64,000 nucleotides of DNA from DASVWZ01 sp963708575 (GTDB lineage Bacteria > Acidobacteriota > Terriglobia > Terriglobales > Acidobacteriaceae). The notes under the pieces were generated by a model. It was not told the origin of the DNA and searched no databases. It saw only the letters and a list, made by a program, of their open reading frames with translations. Where the stretch lies: positions 434,001-498,000 of the forward strand of contig CAVPTB010000003.1 in the NCBI GenBank assembly GCA_963708575.1, given 5' to 3'. The position numbers and the translations under genes were made by a program. The first letter of the stretch is position 1. Each line of letters starts with the position of its first letter. Positions 9,795-17,843 of this stretch are shown here, in pieces.

Positions 9795-10607
9795 ATGAAA
9801 TGCTTAGTGATTTTCCTTTTTTTGGCGGCTTCGGCTCTTGGACAGGCCAATCAGGCTTCCAGCACCTCCACGCAAAGTGTTTCCGTCGACCAGGAGAATG
9901 CCCACAAAGCCAAGGCCCTGCTCGATCAAATGGTCCAGGCTCTGGGCGGGCAGGCTTATCTCACGATTCAGGACATCAGCCAGCAAGGACGAACCTACGG
10001 TTTTCATATGGGGGAGCCGGAAGGCGTTGGCGTTCAGTTCTGGCGATTCTACAAATACCCTGATAGAGATCGCGTCGAACTGACAAAAAAGCGCGATGTC
10101 ATCTACGTTTACAACGGTGACAAGGGCTACGAGATCACCTACAAAGGCACGCGCACCGACGACCCCAAGGCCGTCGAAGATACGTTACGACGCCGCAAGT
10201 TCGCACTCGACAAGGTCATTCGCGAATGGCTGAACGAGCATGGCATAGCGCTTTTCTACGAAGGCTCAACCATTGCGGCACAAAAAGATACGCAAAAGAT
10301 CACCATCATGAACGCGCAGAATGAGGCCGTCACCTTATTCATCGACTCAAACACGCATCTTCCGGTAAAGAAGACTTATTCCTGGCGCGATCCCACCGAT
10401 CAGCAGCGCAACATCGAGGATGAGGTTTACGACAACTATCGCCCGGTCCAAGGCATCATGACCCCTTTTGACGTGACCCGTTATTACAACGGCGACATGT
10501 CCAATCAGCGATTCCTGACCGATGTAAGTTATAACAAGGGGCTGAGCGATACCCTCTTCTCGGCTCAGGTGTCCTACGATCCAAATAAAGCAATGCCCAA
10601 GAAGTAG
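9795..10607 (+). CDS. Secreted LolA-like protein
   Basis: A 270-residue protein with a clear Sec signal peptide (MKCLVIFLFLAASALGQA, cleavage near residue 17). The mature part has the pattern of the LolA/LolB-like fold: a helix carrying ALLDQMVQALGG, then alternating beta strands (TIQDISQQGRTYGF, RVELTKKRDVIYVYNGDKGYEI). Such proteins bind lipidic ligands in the periplasm, but this one is too divergent to be called LolA itself. Expansion of these secreted proteins fits an acidobacterium. It lies upstream of lpxC, separated by a 160-base region with two palindromes. Confidence 0.65.
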   Translation: MKCLVIFLFLAASALGQANQASSTSTQSVSVDQENAHKAKALLDQMVQALGGQAYLTIQDISQQGRTYGFHMGEPEGVGVQFWRFYKYPDRDRVELTKKRDVIYVYNGDKGYEITYKGTRTDDPKAVEDTLRRRKFALDKVIREWLNEHGIALFYEGSTIAAQKDTQKITIMNAQNEAVTLFIDSNTHLPVKKTYSWRDPTDQQRNIEDEVYDNYRPVQGIMTPFDVTRYYNGDMSNQRFLTDVSYNKGLSDTLFSAQVSYDPNKAMPKK

Positions 10608-10691
10608 CCCTTACCAGCCTTTCCCAAGCTGCTGATTTCCCTCTACTTAGCTGAATCCGTGTCACTGCTGGAGCTGCAATATCCACGGAGT

Positions 10692-10708
10692 GTGGCTAAA
10701 TAGCCACA
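10692..10708. promoter_or_regulatory. Palindrome upstream of lpxC
   Basis: A near-perfect inverted repeat, TGTGGCTA-AA-TAGCCACA (about 10691-10708), has two 8-base arms around AA. It is not followed by a T-run, so it looks more like a dyad operator or a small hairpin than an intrinsic terminator. It lies between the LolA-like gene and lpxC. No regulator can be assigned. Confidence 0.4.
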
Positions 10709-10752
10709 GACGCGACTTCGCCGCAGGCGGTAAACTTCTCAAAAATCCATAG

Positions 10753-10768
10753 ATAGCGAATCTATCAC
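10753..10768. promoter_or_regulatory. Inverted repeat immediately before the lpxC coding region
   Basis: ATAGAT and ATCTAT arms (about 10752-10757 and 10763-10768 or one base earlier) flank AGCGA. The repeat overlaps the region where lpxC translation must begin. It could form a small hairpin in the lpxC leader and affect initiation. This is a structural observation only. Confidence 0.3.
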
Positions 10769-11667
10769 TGCATCACGAGCAAACAATTCGTAGCGCCGTG
10801 GAATGCGCCGGCGTGGGCCTGCACAGCGGAGCGCCAGTTCAGCTCCGAATGCTACCGGCACCCGCCGGCTCTGGAATCGTCTTCCGTCGAGTCGACCTGG
10901 ACGGCTTTGAGGTCGAAGCCACTAGCCGAAACGTGGCTCGGGTCAGCTACGCCACTAGCTTGATGAAAAAGGGCGTTTTGATTTCTACCACCGAACACCT
11001 GCTCTCTGCTTTGGTCGGCCTCGGAATCGACAACGCGATCATCGAGTTAGACAATCTCGAATTACCCATTCTGGATGGGAGCGCACAACCATTCGTGGAG
11101 TTGATCCGCAAAGCTGGCATCCGCAAGCAACGCCGTCCCCGGACTTATTTGCGAATCTGCCGCGAGTTGGAAGTGCGGGAGGGCAACAAGTTCATCGCGG
11201 TATATCCCTCCGATGGATATTCGGTCGAATACTCAATCAACTTTCCGCATCCGCTCATTGGCAAAGAAACTTTCAGTTTGGACCTTTCGAATGGAAATTA
11301 CCTGACGGAAATCGCACCTGCCAGAACGTTCGGCTTCTTACACGAAGCCGATGCTATGCGTAAGCAAGGATTGATCCGAGGCGCGTCCCCCGAAAACGCG
11401 GTGGTGCTTACCCCCGAAGGCATTATGAATCCGCCATTACGCTTTGCCGACGAGTTTGTGCGCCACAAAATACTGGATTTGATTGGCGATTTGGCGTTGC
11501 TTGGAAAGCAGATTTTAGGCAACGTGGTGGCGGACCGCGCCGGGCACGCCATGCATACGGCATTGGTTTCACGTCTGTTGCGTGACCACTCTCTGTGGGA
11601 AGAGACTACCTCCGGCGACGCCCAACCCACGTCTGCAGTCCCCCTCGAAGCCATACAGCACGCCTAA
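10768..11667 (+). CDS. lpxC: UDP-3-O-acyl-N-acetylglucosamine deacetylase
   Basis: LpxC catalyses the committed zinc-dependent deacetylation step of lipid A synthesis. Diagnostic segments are GVGLHSG near the N-terminus, TTEHLLSAL (zinc His), ELPILDGSA, RHKILDLIGDL (zinc His and Asp) and the C-terminal AGHAMH. The start is unusual. The first canonical start codon is GTG 10798, but the conserved family N-terminus (EQTIRSAVECAGVGLHSG) is already encoded in frame from about 10777. There is no ATG, GTG or TTG between the in-frame stop at 10750 and 10798. CTG 10768 is used here as the best candidate, giving 299 residues, with no convincing ribosome-binding site. A start at 10798 would delete the first beta strand. 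Confidence 0.93.
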   Translation: MHHEQTIRSAVECAGVGLHSGAPVQLRMLPAPAGSGIVFRRVDLDGFEVEATSRNVARVSYATSLMKKGVLISTTEHLLSALVGLGIDNAIIELDNLELPILDGSAQPFVELIRKAGIRKQRRPRTYLRICRELEVREGNKFIAVYPSDGYSVEYSINFPHPLIGKETFSLDLSNGNYLTEIAPARTFGFLHEADAMRKQGLIRGASPENAVVLTPEGIMNPPLRFADEFVRHKILDLIGDLALLGKQILGNVVADRAGHAMHTALVSRLLRDHSLWEETTSGDAQPTSAVPLEAIQHA

Positions 11668-11695
11668 ATCCGCAATTCCTGCCAGCCTCAGAAAT

Positions 11696-12853
11696 CTATC
11701 GACCGATGACAAGCACCTTGAAGGAGCCTTTGACCATGTGCCCCTTGTCGATTCGGCTGCCCTCGAAATCGGCTGTTGGTAGATATAAGTCATGAGTTTG
11801 GGGATCAATCGTCAGAGTCTGAGCACCTTGGCGAGTAGGAATCTCTCCCATGACACGGAATGAATTCGGAGAATCTTCTCGAATCATAGTGAGGCTGCCA
11901 CCGGCATTGGCACTAAACACGAGTTGCGGTCCGGCATCGTAGGCGACGTCATTCGCCCGGTCCCCGATTGGCAACATAGCGACGATTCTTCGCGCGTCCG
12001 GATCCACGACCGCCATGAGCGCATTACTGCAAGCGGAGAATAGGCGCCGATGCTGGTAGTCCACAGAGAGCCCATGCGGTTCGTTGCAAGGTGCGAGCGG
12101 TATTCGCGCAGTCAGCGCAAAGCTGCGAATGTCGATGACCGCAATCTCGCTCGGATCCGCTAGGTTAACGTACAGATGGCCTGCGCCATCGACTGCCGCT
12201 CCCACTGGATCATCGACCAGTGAAAGTGTCGCGGCAACACTGCTATCCTTGGCCCGAATCGCGGTCGCCGACTGGCTGCGCGTATTCATGGTGAATAGCA
12301 TCTGCGAACCGGGATCGTACACGATCCGGCTCGGGCTGCTTCCCGGGATTTTCACTGTTTGCAGCGGCTGCAGACTATTCAAATCGAAGACAGTGACGCT
12401 CTGGCTGGCGCCATTGGTGATGAAGCCCCGTCCGAGTTCAGGCACTAAAGCCACTCCGCGGACGCCTTCACTGTCGGAAATCGATCCGAGAACATGGCCC
12501 GAATCCACGTTCACCACATCAACGTGGGTCTGGTGGGTAACGTAAAGCCGCCGGGATGCGGCGTCAAAGGTCAAATGGTCCCAGGTGCCATCTCCCGGCA
12601 AAGGGATGTTCGTCAAAATGCGGTAGGCCGATGGCTGAGCGCTCTGGATATTCGCGGCAGAGTGGTAAGGAAGCAGTCCGGTAAGGTAACCGATGACTCC
12701 TGATCTTGCCTGAGCTTCCGGCGGCAGGTGAGCCGACATCAGAGTCAGGAGAAAGACCGCCACTGCAATGGTGCTGCCGGCAATCCCAAGAGCCCACCAC
12801 GAGCTTCGGCTTAACAACTGGTTAGATGGATTCAACTTCCTCGCCCCGATCAT
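11696..12853 (-). CDS. Secreted/membrane-anchored YncE-like beta-propeller protein
   Basis: A 385-residue protein from ATG 12853; the frame is open further to 12970, but the extra 39 residues look non-coding. A hydrophobic segment (about residues 18-38, ALGIAGSTIAVAVFLLTLM) anchors or exports it. It then carries repeats of the YVTN/NHL type, such as RRLYVTHQTHVDVVNVDSG, GRGFITNGASQSVTVFDLN and GHLYVNLADPSEIAVIDI, each forming a propeller blade. Such proteins are extracytoplasmic scaffolds or binding proteins of unknown ligand. It converges on lpxC with 28 bases between the stops. Confidence 0.8.
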   Translation of the reverse strand: MIGARKLNPSNQLLSRSSWWALGIAGSTIAVAVFLLTLMSAHLPPEAQARSGVIGYLTGLLPYHSAANIQSAQPSAYRILTNIPLPGDGTWDHLTFDAASRRLYVTHQTHVDVVNVDSGHVLGSISDSEGVRGVALVPELGRGFITNGASQSVTVFDLNSLQPLQTVKIPGSSPSRIVYDPGSQMLFTMNTRSQSATAIRAKDSSVAATLSLVDDPVGAAVDGAGHLYVNLADPSEIAVIDIRSFALTARIPLAPCNEPHGLSVDYQHRRLFSACSNALMAVVDPDARRIVAMLPIGDRANDVAYDAGPQLVFSANAGGSLTMIREDSPNSFRVMGEIPTRQGAQTLTIDPQTHDLYLPTADFEGSRIDKGHMVKGSFKVLVIGR

Positions 12854-13059
12854 GCTGCGAACCTTGACTTGTGCTGTTCGCTGCAAGATGCCTGTCGAAT
12901 ACGTCAGCTTTTTGATGCACCCTGGGGACTGGACGAATCGTGGAAGGAACCTCTGTGCCGAGGCAGACAAGTGGATGCAAAGCAGGACGGCGACAGGAGC
13001 CTATCGCATTATTCTTGCTAGGCTTGCCGAGATTTCGGTTGGAGCCCGTCGTGAGGCAA

Positions 13060-13290
13060 CTAGTCGGCCGGCTGCGGAATGGCGTCTTTTGCGTCCCACT
13101 GGGGCATCTCTTGCATCAGACGATCCAGCTCGGCGCGAGCGCTGGCGGTAAGTTTGGAGGCAAAGTCCTTGGTGGCTTGCCGGCGTTCGGGAGCCAGTCC
13201 GGCGATTCTGATATCGAGAAGCGGAGCATCGTCTTCTAGCAGACGGACGAGGCGCTGTGCCCGGTCGATCTTGTCTTGGATGGAAAGCAT
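13060..13290 (-). CDS. Small conserved hypothetical protein
   Basis: A 76-residue, mostly helical, charged protein (MLSIQDKIDRAQRLVRLLED...). ATG 13290 is chosen over the longer frame to 13356 because GGAGG lies 5 bases upstream (CTGGAGGTTTA before the ATG). The charged heptad-like pattern suggests a helical bundle or short coiled coil. It has no signal peptide. It is divergent from folK. I do not recognise a family. Confidence 0.6.
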   Translation of the reverse strand: MLSIQDKIDRAQRLVRLLEDDAPLLDIRIAGLAPERRQATKDFASKLTASARAELDRLMQEMPQWDAKDAIPQPAD

Positions 13291-13419
13291 TAAACCTCCA
13301 GTTTTAGCCGAACATAAGAAGCTTGGCTTGTGCATACTCTCGGATACAAGTCTCAATCTGGATACCCGAGGCCGAATTTTTCGCTGGTAACTACCTGCGC
13401 CAAGACCTGAGACTGTATC

Positions 13420-13914
13420 GTGCGAAAGACCGTTTATCTTTCACTGGGATCCAATGTCGGTGATCGCGCCGGGAATCTCAAAACCGCGATCGATCACTTG
13501 GGCAAAGTTGGACAGATTGGCGCAGTGTCCTCGCTTTACGAAACGGAACCCGTTGAATTCACCGAACAGCCCTGGTTTCTGAACTGCGTGGTCAAGCTCG
13601 ACACCGAGAAGATGCCCAAGCAACTTCTGGCTGCAATTTTGGGGATTGAGAGAGAGATGGGCCGGCGGCGCACCCAGCCCAAAGGCCCACGCACCATCGA
13701 CTTGGATATTCTGCTGTTCGGTTCGTCAGTGATTCAGACCAAAGGGCTGACTGTGCCTCATCCGGCCATGCAGGAACGTCGATTTGTTCTGGAGCCGATG
13801 GTAGAGATCGCGCCGGAAGTGCGGCATCCTATATTGAAAAAGACCATGAGCGAGCTACGCGAAGCCCTTCCGCCCGGCCAGGCCGCAAGAAAATTTCGCA
13901 GCGGTCCCCGCTAA
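13420..13914 (+). CDS. folK: 2-amino-4-hydroxy-6-hydroxymethyldihydropteridine pyrophosphokinase
   Basis: A 164-residue HPPK that transfers pyrophosphate from ATP to the pterin in folate synthesis. The N-terminal LSLGSNVGDR, the central PWFLNCVVKL, and GRRRTQPKGPRTIDLDILLFG with VPHPAMQERRFVLEPMVEIAP are the standard HPPK signatures; the two acidic residues in DLDIL bind magnesium. Length is normal. It starts with GTG at 13420. It stands apart from other folate genes here. Confidence 0.96.
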   Translation: MRKTVYLSLGSNVGDRAGNLKTAIDHLGKVGQIGAVSSLYETEPVEFTEQPWFLNCVVKLDTEKMPKQLLAAILGIEREMGRRRTQPKGPRTIDLDILLFGSSVIQTKGLTVPHPAMQERRFVLEPMVEIAPEVRHPILKKTMSELREALPPGQAARKFRSGPR

Positions 13915-13977
13915 GACAGGGCAGATCAATCGCGATTGCAGTGGTTCCGGACGCTGGGATGGCAGAGGTGGGGTTCT

Positions 13978-14634
13978 CTACGGTACGATGAGCCGGCTCG
14001 AAGGCTCATCGGAGTCGGCGATCGTCGCCGCCTTCTCCGGAAATTGGCTTAGCACGAAGTCGATATAACCTCGAGATAGCGGTCGCCCGGAGGTTCGTGC
14101 GTATCCCATCCGAAGAAGAAATACCAGACCACGGAGGACTTCGGAATCCCGCAGCCGCGAATATCCCAGGTGCTTTTCTTCAGCCTCACGATACTCCTTC
14201 ACCATGGTTTGAATCTCATCGACGACAGCCTGCTGGCTCAAATTCGCCATCGGCGAACCGTAGTGCAAACCCGAGTTGACCAGAGTCTCGTAGCTCTTCG
14301 CCAGCGAATCCAGAGCTGCGATCAAATCACTGTCATGCAGAGAATGATTCTTCTGAGCCCCTTTGGCCAGCGCAAAAGTTAGTCCCAGGACGAGATGTTC
14401 GTGATCGTAAAGAAATTGATCCCCGATCTCGACCGCGGGGAATAGCGCGGCTTGATCGAATTCTTCCAGCGATCGTGGCTTCTCATGCTGGCGCGCCTGC
14501 TGTAGATAGACGCAGTCGCTGGGACAATCCAGCGTCACTTCTCGTTGCTCGCCGCAGCATTGCGGACAGATTCGCCCGTGAACCGCAGGACAGAACCGCT
14601 TTTCGTGCCGCTTCTCACAAATGGCACAGCTCAC
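13978..14634 (-). CDS. Cysteine-rich zinc-binding conserved protein
   Basis: A 218-residue cytoplasmic protein whose first 45 residues hold eight cysteines (3, 6, 15, 23, 26, 27, 37, 41) plus histidines, including CAICEKRHEKRFC and CPQCCGE. This is consistent with one or two zinc-binding modules. The rest is mainly helical without recognisable motifs. The arrangement suggests a conserved protein of unknown role; I cannot name the family. It is divergent from the DUF971 gene at 14721 with an 86-base gap. Confidence 0.7.
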   Translation of the reverse strand: MSCAICEKRHEKRFCPAVHGRICPQCCGEQREVTLDCPSDCVYLQQARQHEKPRSLEEFDQAALFPAVEIGDQFLYDHEHLVLGLTFALAKGAQKNHSLHDSDLIAALDSLAKSYETLVNSGLHYGSPMANLSQQAVVDEIQTMVKEYREAEEKHLGYSRLRDSEVLRGLVFLLRMGYARTSGRPLSRGYIDFVLSQFPEKAATIADSDEPSSRLIVP

Positions 14635-14720
14635 AAAAGCATCTCCTCTGGTTCGATTATGCCATGCTGGCGCTCCGCTGACCGCGTTCTCGCGACGTTC
14701 CGCTATGCGATACTCAATTC

Positions 14721-15098
14721 ATGGCGCTCTCCACCGATCCGAAATCCGTGAAGGTTAACTTGTCGACGGGCACGGGCGTGGACATCGAGTGGAGCGACGG
14801 CCACCAGTCACACTACCCTTTCGCTTATTTGCGGGATGCATGCCCTTGCGCCCTGTGCGATGAGGAACGGGGAAAATCAGCGCGTCTCCCCGGCGAAGCG
14901 ACAAAAACAGCGCCCGGTACTCTGCCCATGTTCAAGCCTTCAGCCAAACCAGTCTCAGCGGAAGGGGTGGGGAAGTACGCGATCAAGTTCCATTGGAATG
15001 ACGGACATGAACTTGGAATCTATTCGTGGCAATTCCTTAGAGACTGGTGCCCTTGCGAGGTTTGCCAGAAAGCGCGTAGCGGCACAAAAGCCGGTTAG
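14721..15098 (+). CDS. DUF971 (GBBH-like N-terminal) domain protein
   Basis: A 125-residue protein with the DUF971/gamma-butyrobetaine-hydroxylase-like N-terminal fold: VDIEWSDGHQSHYPFAYLRDACPCALC, then a second half with FHWNDGHELGIYSWQFLRDWCPCEVC. The two CPCxxC motifs sit in equivalent places of an apparent duplication and probably bind a metal. Free-standing DUF971 proteins are often found near iron-sulfur or Mrp-type genes, but no such neighbour is present. Function unknown. Confidence 0.85.
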   Translation: MALSTDPKSVKVNLSTGTGVDIEWSDGHQSHYPFAYLRDACPCALCDEERGKSARLPGEATKTAPGTLPMFKPSAKPVSAEGVGKYAIKFHWNDGHELGIYSWQFLRDWCPCEVCQKARSGTKAG

Positions 15099-15102
15099 CT
15101 TG

Positions 15103-15984
15103 TTAATCTCTCAGCAGCGGCCTGGTCAGGCAAGTGGGACCTCCGCTGCCGTTGATACAAAGCTCGGAGCCTGGAAACGTCAGCACCTCAAATCCAGCGC
15201 CTCGTAGCCTCTCATTGGTTTTCGGATTGTCTTCTAGCGCCAGCAATCGTCCGCTGCCCAACGCTAATACATTGCAGGCTAGCGAATCGCGCTCGGAGCT
15301 GACAATCTCGATGAATTTGTAGTGGCGAGCCTTGAGCACTTCCACTGTCTCCACCGCGAGCCATGGCAGATCGACGAGAACAGTTTGCTCGTCAAGCATG
15401 CTCATCAGGCTCATCAGATGCAGGCATGAGGTTGGGCCTTGTCCGTATGGTAGCGGCGCACTGATCACGGTGATCTCCGGCGCGGCGAGCAGCGAACGCA
15501 ACTGGAAAATTCCCGCCGCATTAGTGCGGTATCCGTTGCCTACCAGCAGAGTCTTTGGATCCAGCCAGACCACATCTCCACTTTCGATCATTCCAGGCGA
15601 CTTGATCTCGCCCAGCACAGGAATTCCGAGGTCATGAAAAAACTTCTTGTGGATTTTTGCCTCTGGCACGCGGTTCGTCTTTCCGGGATGCATGACAATC
15701 AACCCGTAGTCCGTCATGAACGACGGGTCGTGGGCATAAACTGAATCGAGTGAGAGTTCCGCATAGCCGGGAAGCTCAATCAACTCAACTCCGGCAAGCT
15801 TTAACTGTTGGCAGAGTGCATCGTGCTGACCTTGAGCCGTACTGAAATTGGGTGCATGGTGGAACCCGAGTTCCTGCCAACAGCTCGTCTGGCCCGGCGT
15901 ATCCCACCCGGCAGCTTGCGGAGAACAGACCAGCACCCGCCGCAACCGCCCCACCATCGAGTGTCCATTAAAGGTCGCGGCCAA
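15103..15984 (-). CDS. Amidinotransferase-fold hydrolase (DDAH/arginine deiminase-like)
   Basis: A 293-residue member of the guanidino-group-modifying superfamily. The catalytic layout is visible: Asp86 in AHDPSF, Glu134-Ser-Gly-Asp in IESGDVVW, His189 in SCLHLMS, and the nucleophile Cys285 in GGPTCLTRP. Relatives include dimethylarginine dimethylaminohydrolase and peptidyl-arginine-deiminase-like enzymes; the substrate (dimethylarginine, arginine or ornithine-related) cannot be fixed. It starts with TTG at 15984, supported by GGAGGG about 11 bases upstream; an internal ATG at 15957 would also keep all catalytic residues. It converges on the DUF971 gene, 4 bases apart. Confidence 0.88.
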   Translation of the reverse strand: MAATFNGHSMVGRLRRVLVCSPQAAGWDTPGQTSCWQELGFHHAPNFSTAQGQHDALCQQLKLAGVELIELPGYAELSLDSVYAHDPSFMTDYGLIVMHPGKTNRVPEAKIHKKFFHDLGIPVLGEIKSPGMIESGDVVWLDPKTLLVGNGYRTNAAGIFQLRSLLAAPEITVISAPLPYGQGPTSCLHLMSLMSMLDEQTVLVDLPWLAVETVEVLKARHYKFIEIVSSERDSLACNVLALGSGRLLALEDNPKTNERLRGAGFEVLTFPGSELCINGSGGPTCLTRPLLRD

Positions 15985-16081
15985 GTGCGATGAATCCCTC
16001 CGTGCTGCGACACTTTACATGGGCTATGCGTGCAAAAGCAACGTGGGACCGAGTTCCTCGTCCGCAGACGACTCGTCGTGC

Positions 16082-17554
16082 TCAAAATTCGAGATGAAAT
16101 CGAAATCCAGGAACCAGGACCGGTCCGCGGGCCCGGTTATAGCCGGGATTATTAATGTGTTGCACATCCGGACCGATGAACAGCCCACGCCAGACGTGGG
16201 CGTTGTAATACGCTTCCAAGATGTTTTCGCGGCCGTATGTGAGCTTTCCGTCTCCCAACAGAAAGCCTTCCCCTCCCAGCGCCAGATATTTCTGGTGATA
16301 TGCCGAAATCCCGTTGCTCACAAAAGCCAAACCAGCCTTGTCGAGTTTCCGGTGCCAGGCGTACCCGAAAAGGTCGGCGCCTCCGGCAAAGGTCTCGTCC
16401 ACTTCGGTATATGCATAAGACTCATGCTGGCCTTCGTTCCATCCCCAACGCGCAAAGCCACGCAGATGGTGTGCGAACTGACGATCCAGGTTCACATCGA
16501 AGCCGTACTTCACGGTGGTTTGCAGTGGGTGTGCCGTTATATCCGGCTTCGGAGTCCTGCCATCCAGGAAATTATCAATAGCGTCCTTATAAACTCCCAT
16601 GTTCGCGTGATTGACGAAAGATATCAGGCGTACTGTCGTGTTGCGGTCGCCATGAATCTTCGGGTGAAGATCGAATTCGTAGTTCTCGGCGCGCGCCCGG
16701 CGCAGGTTCCACACCAGGTCGATTCCGTTGGCCACCTTCGGCATCAGGGCTTCGCCAAATTGGAACGACCAGTTGCGATCGAAGTATCCCAACAATAGAC
16801 CGTAGGTGTATCCGCGCGTGTCGGCAGCATAGTCGTAGGCTCCGTTGTTGTCGATCGTCCAATTCAGGAACTGAAAGTGACTGTCAGTGCCAACCGCATT
16901 CGTATCGAAAAAGTCTGCCACGCCCAGTTTCCCTGCGCGGATCTCCAGCCGGCGCACCGGAACGCTGGTGGCTAGTGAGAACGGATTGCGTTCCTCCTCC
17001 ACCGTTTCCTTACTAAGAGGAATAATTTGCCGAATCATGACACGCGCCATGTAAGGCGCTTTCGAAAGCAGCGGGTTGCGGACGACGTCCAGATTCACGA
17101 ATCCTGCCAGGCCCAGTCCGTCGCTCAGCCCTCCGCCGCTGGCTTCCTCGATGTCCAGAAAGATCTCGGTGGCGTGGCGAAGCTGATATCCGAGATAGAG
17201 AGTGGAGACGTTGGAGGTTGCGTCATTGGCTCCCGAACCGAGACTGTGGGGCCCGCTGTATTTTGCGGGAAAAGACGGATGATATTGGAAAATGATGTTG
17301 TCCTGTCCCGAAATCCAATAAGGCGCAGTTTCGGAGTGAGGGAACACGGTGATGGCGGGATCGCCAGCATCGGGAGGTTGAATCGCGTTCTCTGACGGCG
17401 CAGAGTCCGGAGTTTGCGCTAGGGCGGCGACACTACAAAGAAGTGCCGCAAGGATAAAGACTGGACTCCGGCGCGGGAACAGACGCGCGCAAAAAGCCCC
17501 GGCACGAGACTTCGACAGGACGAGCGCCCTACCCGAGTTGAAAATGGATTTCAT
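16082..17554 (-). CDS. OprB-family outer-membrane porin
   Basis: A 490-residue outer-membrane beta-barrel. ATG 17554 is preferred to the in-frame TTG at 17560. The export signal is long: basic residues followed by FILAALLCSVAALAQ, with cleavage near residue 47. The barrel shows alternating strands (STLYLGYQL, RGYTYGLLLGYFDRNWSFQFGEAL, HHLRGFARWGWNEG) and ends in HLEF, a classical terminal Phe for BAM recognition. The sequence matches the OprB/carbohydrate-selective porin family, but the name does not fix the substrate. Its promoter region holds a perfect 16-base palindrome and is shared with an RcnR/FrmR-type metal sensor, so metal-ion permeation is a reasonable alternative. Confidence 0.85.
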   Translation of the reverse strand: MKSIFNSGRALVLSKSRAGAFCARLFPRRSPVFILAALLCSVAALAQTPDSAPSENAIQPPDAGDPAITVFPHSETAPYWISGQDNIIFQYHPSFPAKYSGPHSLGSGANDATSNVSTLYLGYQLRHATEIFLDIEEASGGGLSDGLGLAGFVNLDVVRNPLLSKAPYMARVMIRQIIPLSKETVEEERNPFSLATSVPVRRLEIRAGKLGVADFFDTNAVGTDSHFQFLNWTIDNNGAYDYAADTRGYTYGLLLGYFDRNWSFQFGEALMPKVANGIDLVWNLRRARAENYEFDLHPKIHGDRNTTVRLISFVNHANMGVYKDAIDNFLDGRTPKPDITAHPLQTTVKYGFDVNLDRQFAHHLRGFARWGWNEGQHESYAYTEVDETFAGGADLFGYAWHRKLDKAGLAFVSNGISAYHQKYLALGGEGFLLGDGKLTYGRENILEAYYNAHVWRGLFIGPDVQHINNPGYNRARGPVLVPGFRFHLEF

Positions 17555-17655
17555 CGCCAACCTGTAACGCCACCCCTAAAACCAAACCCTTGTGGTTACT
17601 GAACGCAGTACAAGGGCCTCCCGCCATTGCGCCGGATCGAGTCCCCCTTTACATA

Positions 17656-17671
17656 GTTAACTATAGTTAAC
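17656..17671. promoter_or_regulatory. Perfect 16-base palindrome upstream of the porin
   Basis: GTTAACTATAGTTAAC is fully self-complementary. It lies about 100 bases before the porin start and 188 bases before the divergent metal-sensor gene. The TTAACT half-site and dyad symmetry resemble operators of DtxR/MntR-type manganese or iron regulators, but no such regulator is in the window, so the assignment is tentative. Confidence 0.5.
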
Positions 17672-17810
17672 ATCAGTGTAGCATCACCTTGCGTGCAACC
17701 AACAGCCCCCATGTGCCTGACCCTGCGAACCAGGGATAGAGTCAAGATTTTGTCGGGACGATCGTTGTTTCGTCTAAGCTCGTTAACGGGCGGGATAGAC
17801 GTTTTATATC

Positions 17811-17827
17811 ATACCCCCCTATGGTAT
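17811..17827. promoter_or_regulatory. RcnR/FrmR-type operator overlapping the sensor's promoter
   Basis: ATACCCCCCTATGGTAT has the signature of CsoR/RcnR/FrmR operators: a C/G tract flanked by an inverted ATACC...GGTAT pair. It overlaps or directly precedes a TATAGT -10-like element at 17825-17830 and ends 16 bases before the ATG at 17844. The position fits autorepression by the encoded protein. Confidence 0.75.
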
Positions 17828-17843
17828 AGTAAAGAGGAATTGC

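Noticed and set aside
15848..16798. A 316-residue plus-strand frame across the amidinotransferase-like and porin genes
   Set aside because: It overlaps two genes with clear signatures on the other strand, and has no recognisable domain.
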